From Berberis thunbergii (taxonomy: Eukaryota > Streptophyta > Magnoliopsida > Ranunculales > Berberidaceae): a DNA stretch of 64,000 nt. The stretch spans positions 496,001 to 560,000 of the forward strand of contig QNQO01000502.1 in NCBI GenBank assembly GCA_003290165.1. The letters are read 5' to 3'. Both the position numbers and the translations under genes were made by a program. Position 1 is the first letter of the stretch. Each line of letters opens with the position of its first letter. Below are positions 32,505-43,015 of the stretch, one piece after another. The notes below the pieces were generated by a model. It was not told the DNA's origin, did not search any database, and was given only the letters and a program-made list of their open reading frames with translations.

Positions 32505-32944
32505 TTAATTCCCAAATGCAATAAACCCTAACCCTAGTTCGGGTAGAAAGTTACCATTGCTTAAAGATTGAAGAATGGGGTCGATTGCTGAGTCTGGGTA
32601 TCGATTTTTCTGGTTCTCTGGGTCGGCTAAATCTGTCTTCTGTGGCGGGTTCTCTGGTTCGGTGGAGAACTGTTTCGGAGGTTGACGAAGAAGAAAGGGG
32701 AGAGCTTGATTGGTTTTGATTGCTTGCAAAGTGTTTGATCGAGAAAGCCAGTAACAACGCTCCGTCGAGAAAGAGCCAAAGCTCGAATGCGAGAGAGAGT
32801 GAGAGCGGTGGAGTGAGGGAGGCAGAGAGAGCAATGGAGAGAGTGAGAGCAATGGAGATAGGGAGCAGGGCGAGAGAGAGGGAGGCAGAGCTATGCACAG
32901 AGGGGGGACGAGAGAGTGGAGGCGTTGTTCTCCCTTCTAGGTTA
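32505..32944 (-). pseudogene. Captured CT-rich leader exon
   Basis: On the minus strand this is a CT-rich stretch (TCTCTCTC-type tracts, 32930-32750), then DNA resembling a plant 5' UTR or N-terminal exon, ending CTTTAAGCAATG/GTAACTTTC, a good splice donor at about 32555. The open frames here are low-complexity. It lies upstream of the TSS and seipin fragments in their orientation, so it could supply a transcription start. Its source gene is unknown. Confidence 0.45.
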
Positions 32945-33245
32945 GATCGAGAGCGCTATCCTAAATGTAAAGTAACATAGCGCTTCGAAAGCGCTATGCA
33001 AGCACTTTAAAAGCGCTATGGTAGCTTTGGTAACGTTTTTTCCCATAGCGTTTTTTAAAGCGCTATCTAAGACATAACTAAGATAGCGCTTAACTGGAAA
33101 AAAAATTAAAAGCGCTATTGTAGTGTTTTTTTTTTGTTTTTTTTATTTTTTAAGACAAATTAGCGCTATCCTAGTGCCCACTTGGATAGCTCTTTAAAAA
33201 AACGCTATCTAAGTGGCGTTACCTAAGCTAATATTTGTAGTAGTG
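32945..33245. repeat. Right CACTA terminus and subterminal repeats
   Basis: About ten AGCGCT-centred motifs (CATAGCGCTTCGAAAGCGCT, GATAGCGCTTAACTG, TTAGCGCTATCC and others) in both orientations precede the terminal inverted repeat. The arrangement mirrors the left end without being a simple copy. Confidence 0.8.
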
Positions 33246-36103
33246 TGTATTGAAACCTGTGGCTTAATTGATTGTGGATATTCGGGTCCTCGACTCACCT
33301 GGTGTAATAATAGGCGGGGCAGTGAACGTATTTGGGCCAGACTTGACCGGATTTTAGTCAATTTGGCGTGGACCACAGTCTTGACTCATCCTAGAGTTGA
33401 ACATCTCAGTCGCACATTTTCTGATCATTCCCCTCTACTGGCATCTATGCCCTCTCAACCTAGGATTGACTTTACACCTTTTAGATTCTTAGACATATGG
33501 ACTACACATCCGGAGTTTCTAGACCTGGTTAAGGGAATTTGGTTGTCTGATTTGGCTATTGCTAGACCCATAGATAGAGTGGATGCCAAACTTAAATTGA
33601 CCCATCGAGCTCTTATACAGTAGAACAGGATGGTATTTGGGAATGTGTTTAGCAGAATACGCGCTCTAGAGGACGAAATGCAACAATGGAAAACTATTTT
33701 ATTGGTAGGTTTTGATAATGGAAACAATAATGGTCTAAATGTTGATGCCAATTGGGATACTAATGATTTCTGCAATTTAAATCGATGTCAGCTGAGTATA
33801 GATTAGCTCTCAAACAGGAGGAGCTCCACTGGATTTAGAAATCAGGTGAAAAAAAATTTAAGGAGGGGGATGCCTGCACCAAATATTTTTTCGCATCCAC
33901 CAAGTCTAAACAAAAACGAAGGGCCATCACTTAGATTACCTTACCATGCGGCATGACTATTTTGGAACCTGGTAAGATTTTTAATAATGCCACTGAATTT
34001 TTTGCCTCTTTGCTGTCTTCCCAAGGTACTAGTATGGTGGGTGCAAATTTGTTGAATTGTATTCCGGAACTGATGAGTTCTGGTCAATGTGACATTTTGG
34101 TCAAACGTCATTCTCTGGAGGAAGTGAAAAATGCGGTCTTTGACATCCCAAAAAATAGTGCACCGGGACCGAATGGATTTACTGCTGGTTTTTTTCAGGT
34201 CTGTTGAGATTTCATGAGTCAGGATATTTGGGAGGCTGCTATTCAGTTTTTTGAAGGGGAGGCGATGTCGGCTAATTTCTTGGCTTTGATTCCTAAAACT
34301 GAGAATCCAGGATCCTTTGCGAAATTTCGCCCTATTAGTTTGTGCAACGTAATTTATAAGATTTTCAGTAAAATTCTTTGCACTAGACTGGCAGATCTGT
34401 TGCCCGTACTTATCTCTCCGGAACAAGGGGCTTTTGTTAAAGGAAGGTTCATTGATGAAAATATTGGCCTTGCACAAGAATTGATTCGGGATATTAATAA
34501 TCGGAAGGTTTTCGGCGGCAATGTGGCTTTGAAAATCGACATGGAGAAAGCCTATGATAGATTGGAATGGAATTTTTTGTTTGCGGTGCTTAAATTTTTT
34601 GGCTTTAATGGTAAATTTTGTCATATCATCTCTAACTGTATTGCTTCTTGTGGTTTTTCAGTGTTGCTTCAAGGCACCTACAAAGGATTTTTTAGATCTA
34701 CCAAGGGATTAAGGCAAGGCGATCCTTTGTCTCCATTCTTATTTATTATTGCTTCCGAAGTGTTGAGTTGGGGACTAAAAGAGGCTTTTGTTCAAGGAAA
34801 AATTAAGTATTTATATACTCCCAGGGCTTGCAGTCCTATTTCACACATTTTATATGCAGATGATACTCTCATTTTCTTAAATGGAAGAAAGTCTTCTATT
34901 CGGAGATGCATGGAGTTTTTGACTCGTTATTGTGAGACTTCGGGACAAAAAATAAATGAAGGCAAAAGCTCTTTTATCTTGAATGACAAGGCAGGTGCTG
35001 AGAAAATTGTAGGATTCGAAACCTACACAGGATTCCAGTTTCTAGATGCTCCTTTGAAATATTTGGGAGGACCAGCTTTCCCAGGAAGAGTTAAAATTAC
35101 ATATTTTGAAGATTTGATTGCTAGAATTCAATCGCGGATTCAGGGATGGAAGGCGAAATTGTTATCCCCGGGAGGCCGTTTAATCTTGATTAAACATGTC
35201 CTTAGCTTGATTCCAATTTATATCCTGAGTACCATGTGTGTTCCAATGAAAGTTTTATCCCGGATTAATAGTTTGTTGGCATACTTTTTCTGAGGGGATT
35301 GTGAAGGAAGACTGAAGAAAAAATGGGTGTCATGGACTAATATTTGTCTCCCACATGATGAGGAAGGTCTGAGTGTGAGAGACTTGACGGTGGTAATGCG
35401 GGCTTTTCGCCTCAAGGCACTTTGGAGATTAATTACTTTGGATTCTCTTTGGGCTACCTTTATGAAAAATAAATACTGGGTGCATGGAGTGGCATTGAAT
35501 GGTCAGGTTGTGAAAATTGGCTCTTCACCGTTTTTCAAAGAGATCATGCTTGGCAAATCCCTTATTCTGAGCAATTCGATGTGGCGAATTGGTAAGGGAA
35601 ATATCAGTTTTTTTGAGAAAAATTGGAATACGGTAGCGTCCTTCAGAAGACCGGCGGCTTTAATTGGTCAAGGTGTGTGGCCTTCGGTAAATGAGGTGAT
35701 TTCAACCAATTTTGAATTGGTTAACCCAGAAATCAGACATTTAACAAGGAGAATTTTTGCCGATAGATTATATGGCGAGGAATTTAAAGATGATGAATGT
35801 GTATGGGCTCCGAACCCAAATGGAATTTTCTCCCTTCAGTCGGCATATGACATGTTACGAAGAAAAGGGACAGTAAATGATCTCTATAAAATGATTTGGC
35901 ATGATATTCTTCCGTCTAAAATCTCAGTTTTGGTGTTGAAATTGCTCCGTAGAGGGGTACCAGTGGATGGGGAGTTGTACAGATGCGGATTTAGTCTGGC
36001 ATCTAGATGTAGATGTTGCCACATGCCACAGCAAGAATATCTAAATCATTTGTTTTTGGATGGCGAACTGGCGATGCAGGTGTGGCGACATTTTTTGAGT
36101 TGA
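33246..36103 (+). pseudogene. LINE ORF2: endonuclease end, reverse transcriptase, zf-RVT
   Basis: The frame resumes from 25111: SGPRLTWCNNR, RLDRILVN, HLSRTFSDHSPLL (endonuclease end). After stops near 33620-33950, the RT follows: FDIPKNSAPGPNGFTAGFFQ, FRPISLCNVIYKIFSKIL, ALKIDMEKAYDRLEWNFL, GLRQGDPLSPFLFIIASEVL, HILYADDTLIF (catalytic YADD near 34855) and PLKYLGGPAF. Then come the segment from 35327 (RDLTVVMRAFRLKALWRL) and zf-RVT residues (CGFSLASRCRCCHMPQQEYL). In-frame stops at 33622, 34207 and 35294 show it is inactive. Confidence 0.9.
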
Positions 36104-36343
36104 TTTTTGATGTGCACATCAGAAAATCGGCAGAAATCTCCACGACCCTTGCCATTTGGTTCAGGCGAGCCAAGACGAGCACACAAACAGGTGTATTATC
36201 CATTCGCACTCCTATGTTCATTTTATGGGAGATATGGAAACAGCGGTGCAAATGTGTTTATGAAAATGTTGTTCCTAATCTTGCTTTTGTGATTTTGAAT
36301 ATTCGGCCCAATTTGCACCTGGCATAAGGATCCATTACGGGCT

Positions 36344-36898
36344 TTGGGAATACAAGAGACTCCAGTTTTGAGAAAGCCAAGTAGAATTGTTTTTTGGCAT
36401 CCCCTTCCGCCAGAGTTTGTTGCTCTTAATGTGGATGGGTCCTCCCGTAAGAACATGGTTGCCGGAGGTGTGATCATTAGAGACTCTAGGGGTCTTTGTG
36501 TAGTGGGAAAGCAAATATTTTTTGGTACAAACTCTAATAATAAAACGGAAATTTTGGCCCTAGTTGAGGGACTCCGCTTTTGTCTTTCATTGGGTTTTAA
36601 ACAGGTGGTTGTTCAGACGAATTCGAAAATTGTTTGTGGGTGGTTTAAGGGCAATTTTAAAATACCGTGCCATTTGGAAAATATTTTGAAAGATATTAAG
36701 GGTTTGGCGGAACAAATGACGCTAGATTGTTCCCATATTTATAGAGAAGCAAACGATGTGGCGGATGCTTTAGCAGATAGAGCACAACGAGACCATTATA
36801 CTGTCTCTTTCGATGCGAGTGATCTTCCTAGGAGGGTGGCTGGTCTATCAGTGCTTGACCGCTGGCATACGGCATACATACGTCACGGGAACGAGTAG
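36344..36898 (+). pseudogene. LINE RNase H domain
   Basis: The RVT_3-type RNase H is nearly intact: NVDGSSRKNMVAGGVIIRDS, then NNKTEILALVEGLRFCLSLG, QTNSKIVCGW and HIYREANDVADALADRAQRD. Catalytic D, E, D and D positions are visible. It terminates ORF2 of the long LINE. Such a C-terminal RNase H marks one clade of plant L1-like elements. Confidence 0.85.
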
Positions 36899-37781
36899 TC
36901 GCAACCAGGTTGGGTAGATATAGGTGCTGGAACAGTGTGATGTTTGGATGCTCTGCTGTAAAACAGAGTATCCCCTGTTTTCAGCGCTGGAGTGGGCCTG
37001 AGTTGACTGCCTAGGAGTTGCTGAGGCCTGGTGGTGCGGCTGTTGATGCTGTCAGGTGCGGCAGTGGTTAAAGGGGACGCTGTCTGCGCAGCAGATTACG
37101 CCTGGATGCGAGAGCTGTGTGTGGTGGCTGCGTTGCTGCGGTTGCTGCGATGCTACGGATTTCTGGAGCTGCTCTTTGTGGCACTCTGTTTTTGAGCAGG
37201 GAGCGACAATGCCGAGCTCGACACTGGAGCAGCTGCTAGGATTGCCTGCAGGGTCATTCTATGGTAAGCGAAGCGATGTTGTCTGGCTGAGGAAGCGTAC
37301 TGTCTGGTGGCAGGAAATGAGAGTGGTGTATGGCGCCTTATTCATGTACCGAGACTGATGGTTTGTTGATGTTTGGTGTGGTATTGATTTGGCATTGATT
37401 TGGTGTGGCATTGCTGATTGGTGTGGCATTGATGGTTTCGTTGCTGCTTGGTGTGGCTTTGATTGTGCTGTCGGAGCGAGGATGTGGCATGAGCAGGAAG
37501 GTGCTATTTTTTTGGTGTTTCTTTATGCTAAAATGTTTGTCTTTTGGTTTGTTTTAAGTGATTGTGAGTGGACTTTTAGTCTTCAGATATTCTCAACCAG
37601 CTTGTGGTTGGGGTAGCGGTAATTAGTTTTGGGCAAGTTTCATTTTTTGATCGGTTTTTATACGGGTAAAGTCGTAATGTACCTCCGTTTTGGTTGTAAA
37701 TCAATTTTTGATAAGTAATAAAGGTCTGACATCCCATAATTGCCCCTCCCCACTGGAGGTTATTTAAAAAAAAAAAAAAAA
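36899..37781 (+). mobile_element. LINE 3' UTR and poly(A) tail
   Basis: The long untranslated tail is G/T-rich (many TGGTGTGG and GCTG words) and ends GGGTAAAGTCGTAATGTACC, AAGTAATAAAGG and a 16-base A run (37766-37781). The other LINE copies share the GGGTAAAGTCGT and AAGTAATAAA words. The flank after the tail (GTCACCCTTCCTTATTTTG) matches the uninterrupted block at 45970. Confidence 0.75.
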
Positions 37782-38358
37782 GTCACCCTTCCTTATTTTG
37801 TACATGGCAAGTTTTTATTTATTTATTATTATTTTTTTATATAATTCATATATTATCACTCAAAAACCTAATACAGTACTGGATTATTGCTGATGTCCTT
37901 GCAATATTAAGTCTCCTAATAATAGCTCACCATTTCGATTCTATTTTATCTATACCATCAGAACTTGTTCACTCAAAATTGAATTTAGAGTACTCAAATA
38001 ACCATAGGACACTCCTATTTTCTAGCCAACATTGAGGAAGCTTTAGCTGCAAAGCATTCAGCCATAGTGTTATATTAAGCACTCTCCCCATATTTTCAAA
38101 AGCATTCTGAACCCAAAGTGTCTCATGTGCATCAAAAGCACAGATGTCAACTCCGCCATTTCGTCAAGTCAAAGAAACTAGCATCATAAGTAAAGGAAAT
38201 GGCTTAAGAAACATTAAAGCATCATATGCATATATAGCTCTATAATCCGTTCCTGTTTTGAGCAGAACATCAACATGAAACTGGGAACTATAAGCAGGGA
38301 ACAGTTGAGCTACATCAATAAAGTGCATGCTGTTCAAAATCTAGTATTCTAGCAGTTC
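37782..38358. repeat. Duplicated flank block U, continuation
   Basis: It matches 45968-46036 and 46367-46880 (GTCACCCTTCCTTATTTTG, CTTGCAATATTAAGTCTCCT, AGCAGAACATCAACATGAAA, TCTAGTATTCTAGCAGTTCTGTC). It is non-coding. In the other copy an RTE fragment is inserted at 46037. The similarity breaks at 38358, where an F-box N-terminus is joined. Confidence 0.75.
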
Positions 38359-38369
38359 TGTCGTTGTCG

Positions 38370-38501
38370 TTATATGGATGTTGGTATGATCGCCTGTAGT
38401 TGTAGCTGCTCCAACTGCAGGTTGTTTCTCCCTTCAGAAATGCTCATTTCCTCAAAAACTTGTTGCAATTCTTGAGGTTTTGATCCTTCTCCTTTGTCCA
38501 T
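38370..38501 (-). pseudogene. F-box N-terminal fragment
   Basis: On the minus strand this is the N-tail of gene A (MDKGEGSKPQELQQVFEEM, SEGRNNLQ, then the QL-rich stretch) broken just before the F-box. Its upstream flank up to 39184, and again from 41733 to about 41960, matches the 5' flank of gene A. So a whole promoter is kept but only about 40 codons. Confidence 0.8.
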
Positions 38502-38706
38502 TTTGTTGAACTTTCTCAAGGAAGCAAAGAAAAAACAAGGAGCAAACAGTCTATTTTTCTCTGTATATGATGAATTTCAAAAATGTGAATGAAAATTTAA
38601 TGTGGCTTAAGGCCAACCCAAAGCTGGGTTTATACAATACAATTGCTAACATGGGTGAAATTAGAAAATCTCACCATGTTAAGAAATTGATCTATTTTTT
38701 CCCCAT

Positions 38707-39013
38707 CACTACATCAAATTGACATTTTTGTAACAACTCTAAAAACAATCACTTTTGAGATGTTACAATCCACAAACAATTTCAAATCAAAACTAAATTT
38801 AGTAAAAAAAAATGAAAAACAGTAACAAAAAAAAATGATACAATAAGTTGGATCACCATGAATAGTATCACTTTTATAACCATACTCTTCATGGTGATAC
38901 TATTATTGTATCATTTTATTTGTGAAAATGTGTAAAATTGTTGGGTAGATTGTTACACTTCAAAAGTGATACTGTTTTGGAGGTTGTTACAAAAATGTCA
39001 ATTTGATATAGTG
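38707..39013. mobile_element. CACTA-type MITE
   Basis: The 307-bp element starts CACTACATCAAATTGACA and ends with the inverted form of CACTATATCAAATTGACA, flanked by CAT on both sides (38704-38706, 39014-39016). Its interior matches 29005-29314. It lies in the duplicated 5' flank of an F-box fragment; the gene A flank (about 9660) lacks it. Confidence 0.88.
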
Positions 39014-39184
39014 CATAATGTGAAAATATTCTTGAAATTAGTCTATATCCATCTATAGCAAACAATTGCTAATATTATTTTACTATATTAATCATCCACT
39101 CCACCAGCCATGCTTTTTACATGGAAAAAAAAAACATAAGAAATTACATAAGAGATATGGCTAAGCTTGAAGTTTCTCCATTTA

Positions 39185-41732
39185 AAAAAAATATATTTAT
39201 TACTTGAAAAAAATCTTTTACATCAGTCGGGGGTACATGACGACTTTACCCGATAAAAAGAACCAGAGGACATACATCATAGCAAACCCAAAATAAATAC
39301 TGACCAAACCCCTAGATTAATGTCTGTACTTGCTGTTACTTTTCTTCATTCTAGATGATCTTCAAGGAAATACCTTGATGTCTTTGAAGTCCGTCGCATC
39401 AAATCTTTTCGATAATCGAGGTTGGTCTGTCTTTAAATTTGACACTAATCTTGACCTAATGGTGTATTCATCCAAATCTTCTTCTTCTGAAATGATTGTA
39501 TCCGAAATGTCGGTATCGGTCTCCATTTCGATTTCGCTGTTAGTGTTACGAACCAAATAGTTAATATGTTTTTTATCCGGTGCTTCAAGTACTACTGCGT
39601 CCACTAAAGTTTCGTCATCTTGTACAATACCCGCATCTGCTGGAACCCCTACCTTCCGGTCATGCACCTTGTCGCCACTATGAACGCGAGTCTGAGCACC
39701 AACGTGAGCTCCACTGCCAACACCATTGCCAGCGCCATAGACAAACCCACTGTCAACGTGATCATCCTCAGCTACTGTGTCCTCCTTTGTTGGCCCGGAG
39801 TTGCTGCTTGGAATCATTGCATTTATCTGTAGAGAAGCATTTTTACTGCTCTTCTTTTTCTCTGGGCTAGAGATCCCGACATCCCCGCCTACAGCCTTGA
39901 TCAAAACCCCCTGCGCCCTCCCTGGTTCCAATTGGTTAACATACTCGTGCGCTCTCTGCGGCCTTGAGCTGCTACCTGAAACATTATCACATTCTTGCAG
40001 AAAAGCTTGGCCATCATTCGCATTTTCCTAGGGATCAACTTCTTTGGATCATCATCTACAACATGTGATGTGTTGTTCACCAAATCAACCTGCTCTATTG
40101 GCGACGCTACGTGCTCTGCAGAAACAGAGCGTACATGCTCTGCTCCGAATGCAACTTGCTCTGACGAAGCAAGCCCTGTTATTGGCAGAACACGCTCTGG
40201 CTGGGACGAAGCAAGCCCGGAAATTGTCTCTCCTTATTTTTCAATCATTTTTTCAATCTCAACAGCTGTGTACCCCGCTTTAAGAAGTCCTTCCTCCGTT
40301 GTTTCTGGCTCTACCATGTCACTGACTGGAGCCTTCTCCTTACAAGGCAATTGATTAGTCATTAGATTACTCTCGTCTTCAACTATGTTCTCTGTAAGTG
40401 ACTTGAATTTGTTTGACAACATGACATTCCCCGAATCTTTGACCATTGGCCTCTCAGCACTAACTCCCTCCTGGATTTCCTCACCCTAATTATTCTTTAC
40501 ACCACTAGTGCCAGCTTCTGGCTTTGAAACTTTATTTTTTTTACCACTGGGACATATTGTTGCTTGAGGACTTTGGCTTCCACCTTTTGTTTCTCAGTCT
40601 TCTCTTCTTTCACCAAGTTGGGTGTTCTCACATTGCCCTTATGACCTAACTTTTTTCTGCAATAATCCTCCTAATGCCTTAGCAATGAGCAATAATCACA
40701 ATATTTGAAACCCAGGTATTCAATCTTTTGCCAAAAGCCCCTATTATTAGATCTATCTATCCAAATTCTATTCGGTAACTTTTCCGCCAAAGTCATCTCC
40801 ACGCAAACACGGGCATAACCCGGGCGTGAAAGACATCGAGTATGATCATCCATGAGCAAAAAACCACCAAAAGAGTTCACAATTACTTTCAAAAGAGAGG
40901 GATAAAATAAATGCAAAGGAAAGGTAGGCAACTCTACCCATAGTGGAACCGATATCGAATTTGCTTTCAGACTAAAACCATCATGCCAGCGGAAAGCTTT
41001 GAATCGAACTCCCCGAATAAAAAACGAGTCCCTTGCCAAGACTTTCTTTGCTTCCGCCTTAGATTGAAGTCGGACAAGAACGTGACGTTGATCTAGCAAA
41101 CCTAGTGAGAAATCGCCCAGAATCCCCCAGGTTTGATGTATCGAATCTCGAATATCTTCCAATGTTGGTTTGTAGCTAAAAAACTTTAAGACTATCACAT
41201 GTTTTTCCATGAACGCTTCCCCACGAGTTTCGTCAGATGCCGTAAGCCCAATGGCAGACTCTCCTTCTTTCTGGAATCTAGTTCCCTCAACATGTGTTTC
41301 CTTAACCTCATCAACCAGTATTTTTCCCAGTATTTGAGCGAAAGTAGGCTTACTGACCTCTTCCGCATGATCCCTAACCCCCATTGGGGGAGGGGAAGTA
41401 CTGACGGCTAGAGGAGCCGTCATGCCACACTATGCCCTGACCTAGCCAGACATACAGTTAGGCGAGATCAGTCGAGAACAGAGCGGGCGGCCAGAGCCTC
41501 CCTTTTCCTCTTCACCGAAGCAACAACTTCAGCAGGACGTCAAGATCGCGAGGGCGACCGGTCGTGGTGACGTCCAAATATAGGGGGCGGCGCAGTTTTT
41601 TTAAGACACCGCTCACGTTGCTGCTTCAGATATGGTCGAGATAACCAGATCTAATTGCGAAAACAGTCTAGATCTATTGAGCAGGAGGAGCAAATCTGTC
41701 AAGAAGGAGAGCAGATATGTCGAGCAGGTCAA
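39185..41732 (-). mobile_element. Non-autonomous LINE derivative: ORF1 without ORF2
   Basis: The 2548-bp insert is flanked by a 12-bp target duplication with one mismatch (TTTCTCCATTTA 39173-39184, TTTCTCTATTTA 41733-41744). The empty site is preserved upstream of gene A near 9990. On the minus strand it has a GC-rich leader (41732-41424), ORF1 (41423-39362) and directly a 3' UTR with GGGTAAAGTCGT, ending just after AAGTAATAAA. No endonuclease or RT is present. It would depend on proteins supplied by a full LINE. Confidence 0.82.
39362..41423 (-). pseudogene. LINE ORF1 of the deleted derivative
   Basis: The reading frame gives SKPTFAQILGKILVDEVKET, HVIVLKFFSYKPTLEDIRDS, FFIRGVRFKAFRWHDGFSLK, ARVCVEMTLAEKLPNRIWID and the knuckle start YCDYCSLLRHQED, with a frame change near 40670. 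The tail (40446-40234 and 39931-39362) contains Glu/Val-rich and Gly-rich segments and ends in an acidic stretch (EEEDLDEYTIRSRL). The long uninterrupted N-terminal frame (250 codons) suggests it is younger than the copy at 22583. Confidence 0.8.
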
Positions 41733-41965
41733 TTTCTCTATTTATTATTGCATATATAGTAATTATATATTAATCTTCAATCTATACCAGTCATGTACTG
41801 AATCTTCACTATAACCATCCAACATATCCATTAGACACGCCTTTACATGGAAAAACATATGAAAATTTCCATTTGAAGCTATTTTAGAATGCAAATAATT
41901 AGTATTTGAAATATATCATTTGAAGCTATTCCATTTGAAATAATTAGTATTTTAAAATTTCCATG
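41733..41965. repeat. Duplicated gene A upstream flank, distal part
   Basis: ATTATTGCATATATAGTAAT, TCTATACCAGTCATGTACTG and CACTATAACCATCCAACAT match 9990-10060. It is the right half of the flank split by the LINE derivative, and is non-coding. Confidence 0.75.
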
Positions 41966-41973
41966 CATATGAT

Positions 41974-42082
41974 AAGAGAAGTTCAAAAGGCGTTTTGCCT
42001 TTAAGAACAAAGGACGGTGTACGATTAATGAGATAAGTAGCGGTGACAATTGCTTCTCCCAAAAAAATGTTTAGGGAGATGT
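41974..42082 (-). pseudogene. Copia integrase fragment
   Basis: The minus strand reads [20 protein letters not shown] and [13 protein letters not shown], a well-known conserved stretch near the end of copia integrases. Only about 36 codons remain. It is opposite in orientation to the copia remnant that follows. Confidence 0.75.
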
Positions 42083-42086
42083 GCTT

Positions 42087-43000
42087 GAAACAATTCAATA
42101 ATATTTTTTAATACAATTCTTTACATGGTATCAAATACATTTTCTTTTGTGACCTAAGACTTCGGGGATTCAAGCTCTTCCCCGCCTTCGATGACTATGA
42201 TAGACGCAAGAGGCGGTGAAGGGATGACACAGGTTGAACATCCTCAACAGCAAGTTCAGCCAAATAAAAGAAATTGCACTCTCTAATAGAGTTTACGCAC
42301 CATCACAAGCCATCGCCTTGCTTCCTCTCTCCCTAACAGATTCGATATTGTAGCTTCCGCCGACTCACACAACAAATAGATTTTTAGATCACGACTCAAC
42401 CAACAAAATCTTCAAATAACAGAAAATTCACGCAGCCAAATCCTCCACTTTGATGCCAAGCAACAAGCGCAAGAAGAGATCACAAGCTTCCAACAAAACA
42501 AAAAAAAGTTCTCAACGCAACAAAGAACAGCAACAACGTCTCTCTCTGACGCACACGATACAGGAATCATCCAGAATTTTCTAGTATTTGACAATCATGT
42601 TGCATCGAGTCGAACTATTAGCAACTTCACTCGACAATCATGATTTCTTCACCAAATTGGACTTCAAAGTTTCCTCCAAGCTGCACACTTCGTCTGCGTC
42701 TACATGTCCAGCTTGCGGTGGAGTGTTAGAATATATAGGGCTTGCACTCAACATAGCCAAGCCCAAGTCCAATATTGATTCACCTCTACAATAAGGAAAG
42801 TACAAGAAGATGAAAGTTACAAAAACGAAAGTCAAAATATGACACAATTAGAATATCTTGTATAAGAAGTTTTAACTTTCCTGTTTCTATTAAGTTATAT
42901 CAAAGTTAGCTCTATATAAGTTTGTATTCAGTCAAGAAACATCAAAACAATAATACAATTCAACAAAACAATAATACAATTCTCAATTATTTTCTTTACA
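42087..43000 (+). mobile_element. Copia retrotransposon remnant with 3' LTR
   Basis: The end of a 5' LTR (AATACAATTCTTTACA, to 42125) is followed by a Met-tRNA primer site (TGGTATCAAAT, 42126). A short gag-like start (ATGACTATGATAGACGC, 42190) is followed by deleted internal DNA, and the usual copia C-terminus appears as STCPACGGVLE (42690-42733) overlapping the polypurine tract GCGGTGGAG. The 3' LTR is 42724-43000, starting TGTTAGAATATATAGGG and ending TTTTCTTTACA, with a TATATAA at 42913. Most of the polyprotein is lost. Confidence 0.65.
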
Positions 43001-43015
43001 GCAACACAACAGCCG

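Larger units (their letters stand above)
25112..33245. mobile_element. Pack-CACTA element carrying host gene fragments
   Basis: The 8134-bp element starts CACTACTACAAATAT and ends with the inverted copy ATATTTGTAGTAGTG. A 3-bp target duplication, TGT (25109-25111, 33246-33248), flanks it, and removing it with one TGT rejoins the LINE ORF2 in frame. Both ends hold subterminal arrays of AGCGCT-centred motifs (25130-25440, 32945-33220). No CACTA transposase frame is seen on either strand. The interior holds minus-strand fragments of a TSS/REC-type TPR protein, a seipin and unidentified exon-like pieces, plus nested hAT and MITE insertions. It is thus non-autonomous and gene-capturing. Confidence 0.88.

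Noticed and set aside
32505..32980. Ser/Leu-rich and Arg/Glu-rich frames on both strands
   Set aside because: They are translations of CT/GA tracts and mirror each other; no conserved domain.
25112..33245. The insertion as a segmental duplication of a seipin-TSS locus
   Set aside because: Matched TIRs, a 3-bp duplication and subterminal motif arrays at both ends show transposition, and the two genes are fragments.
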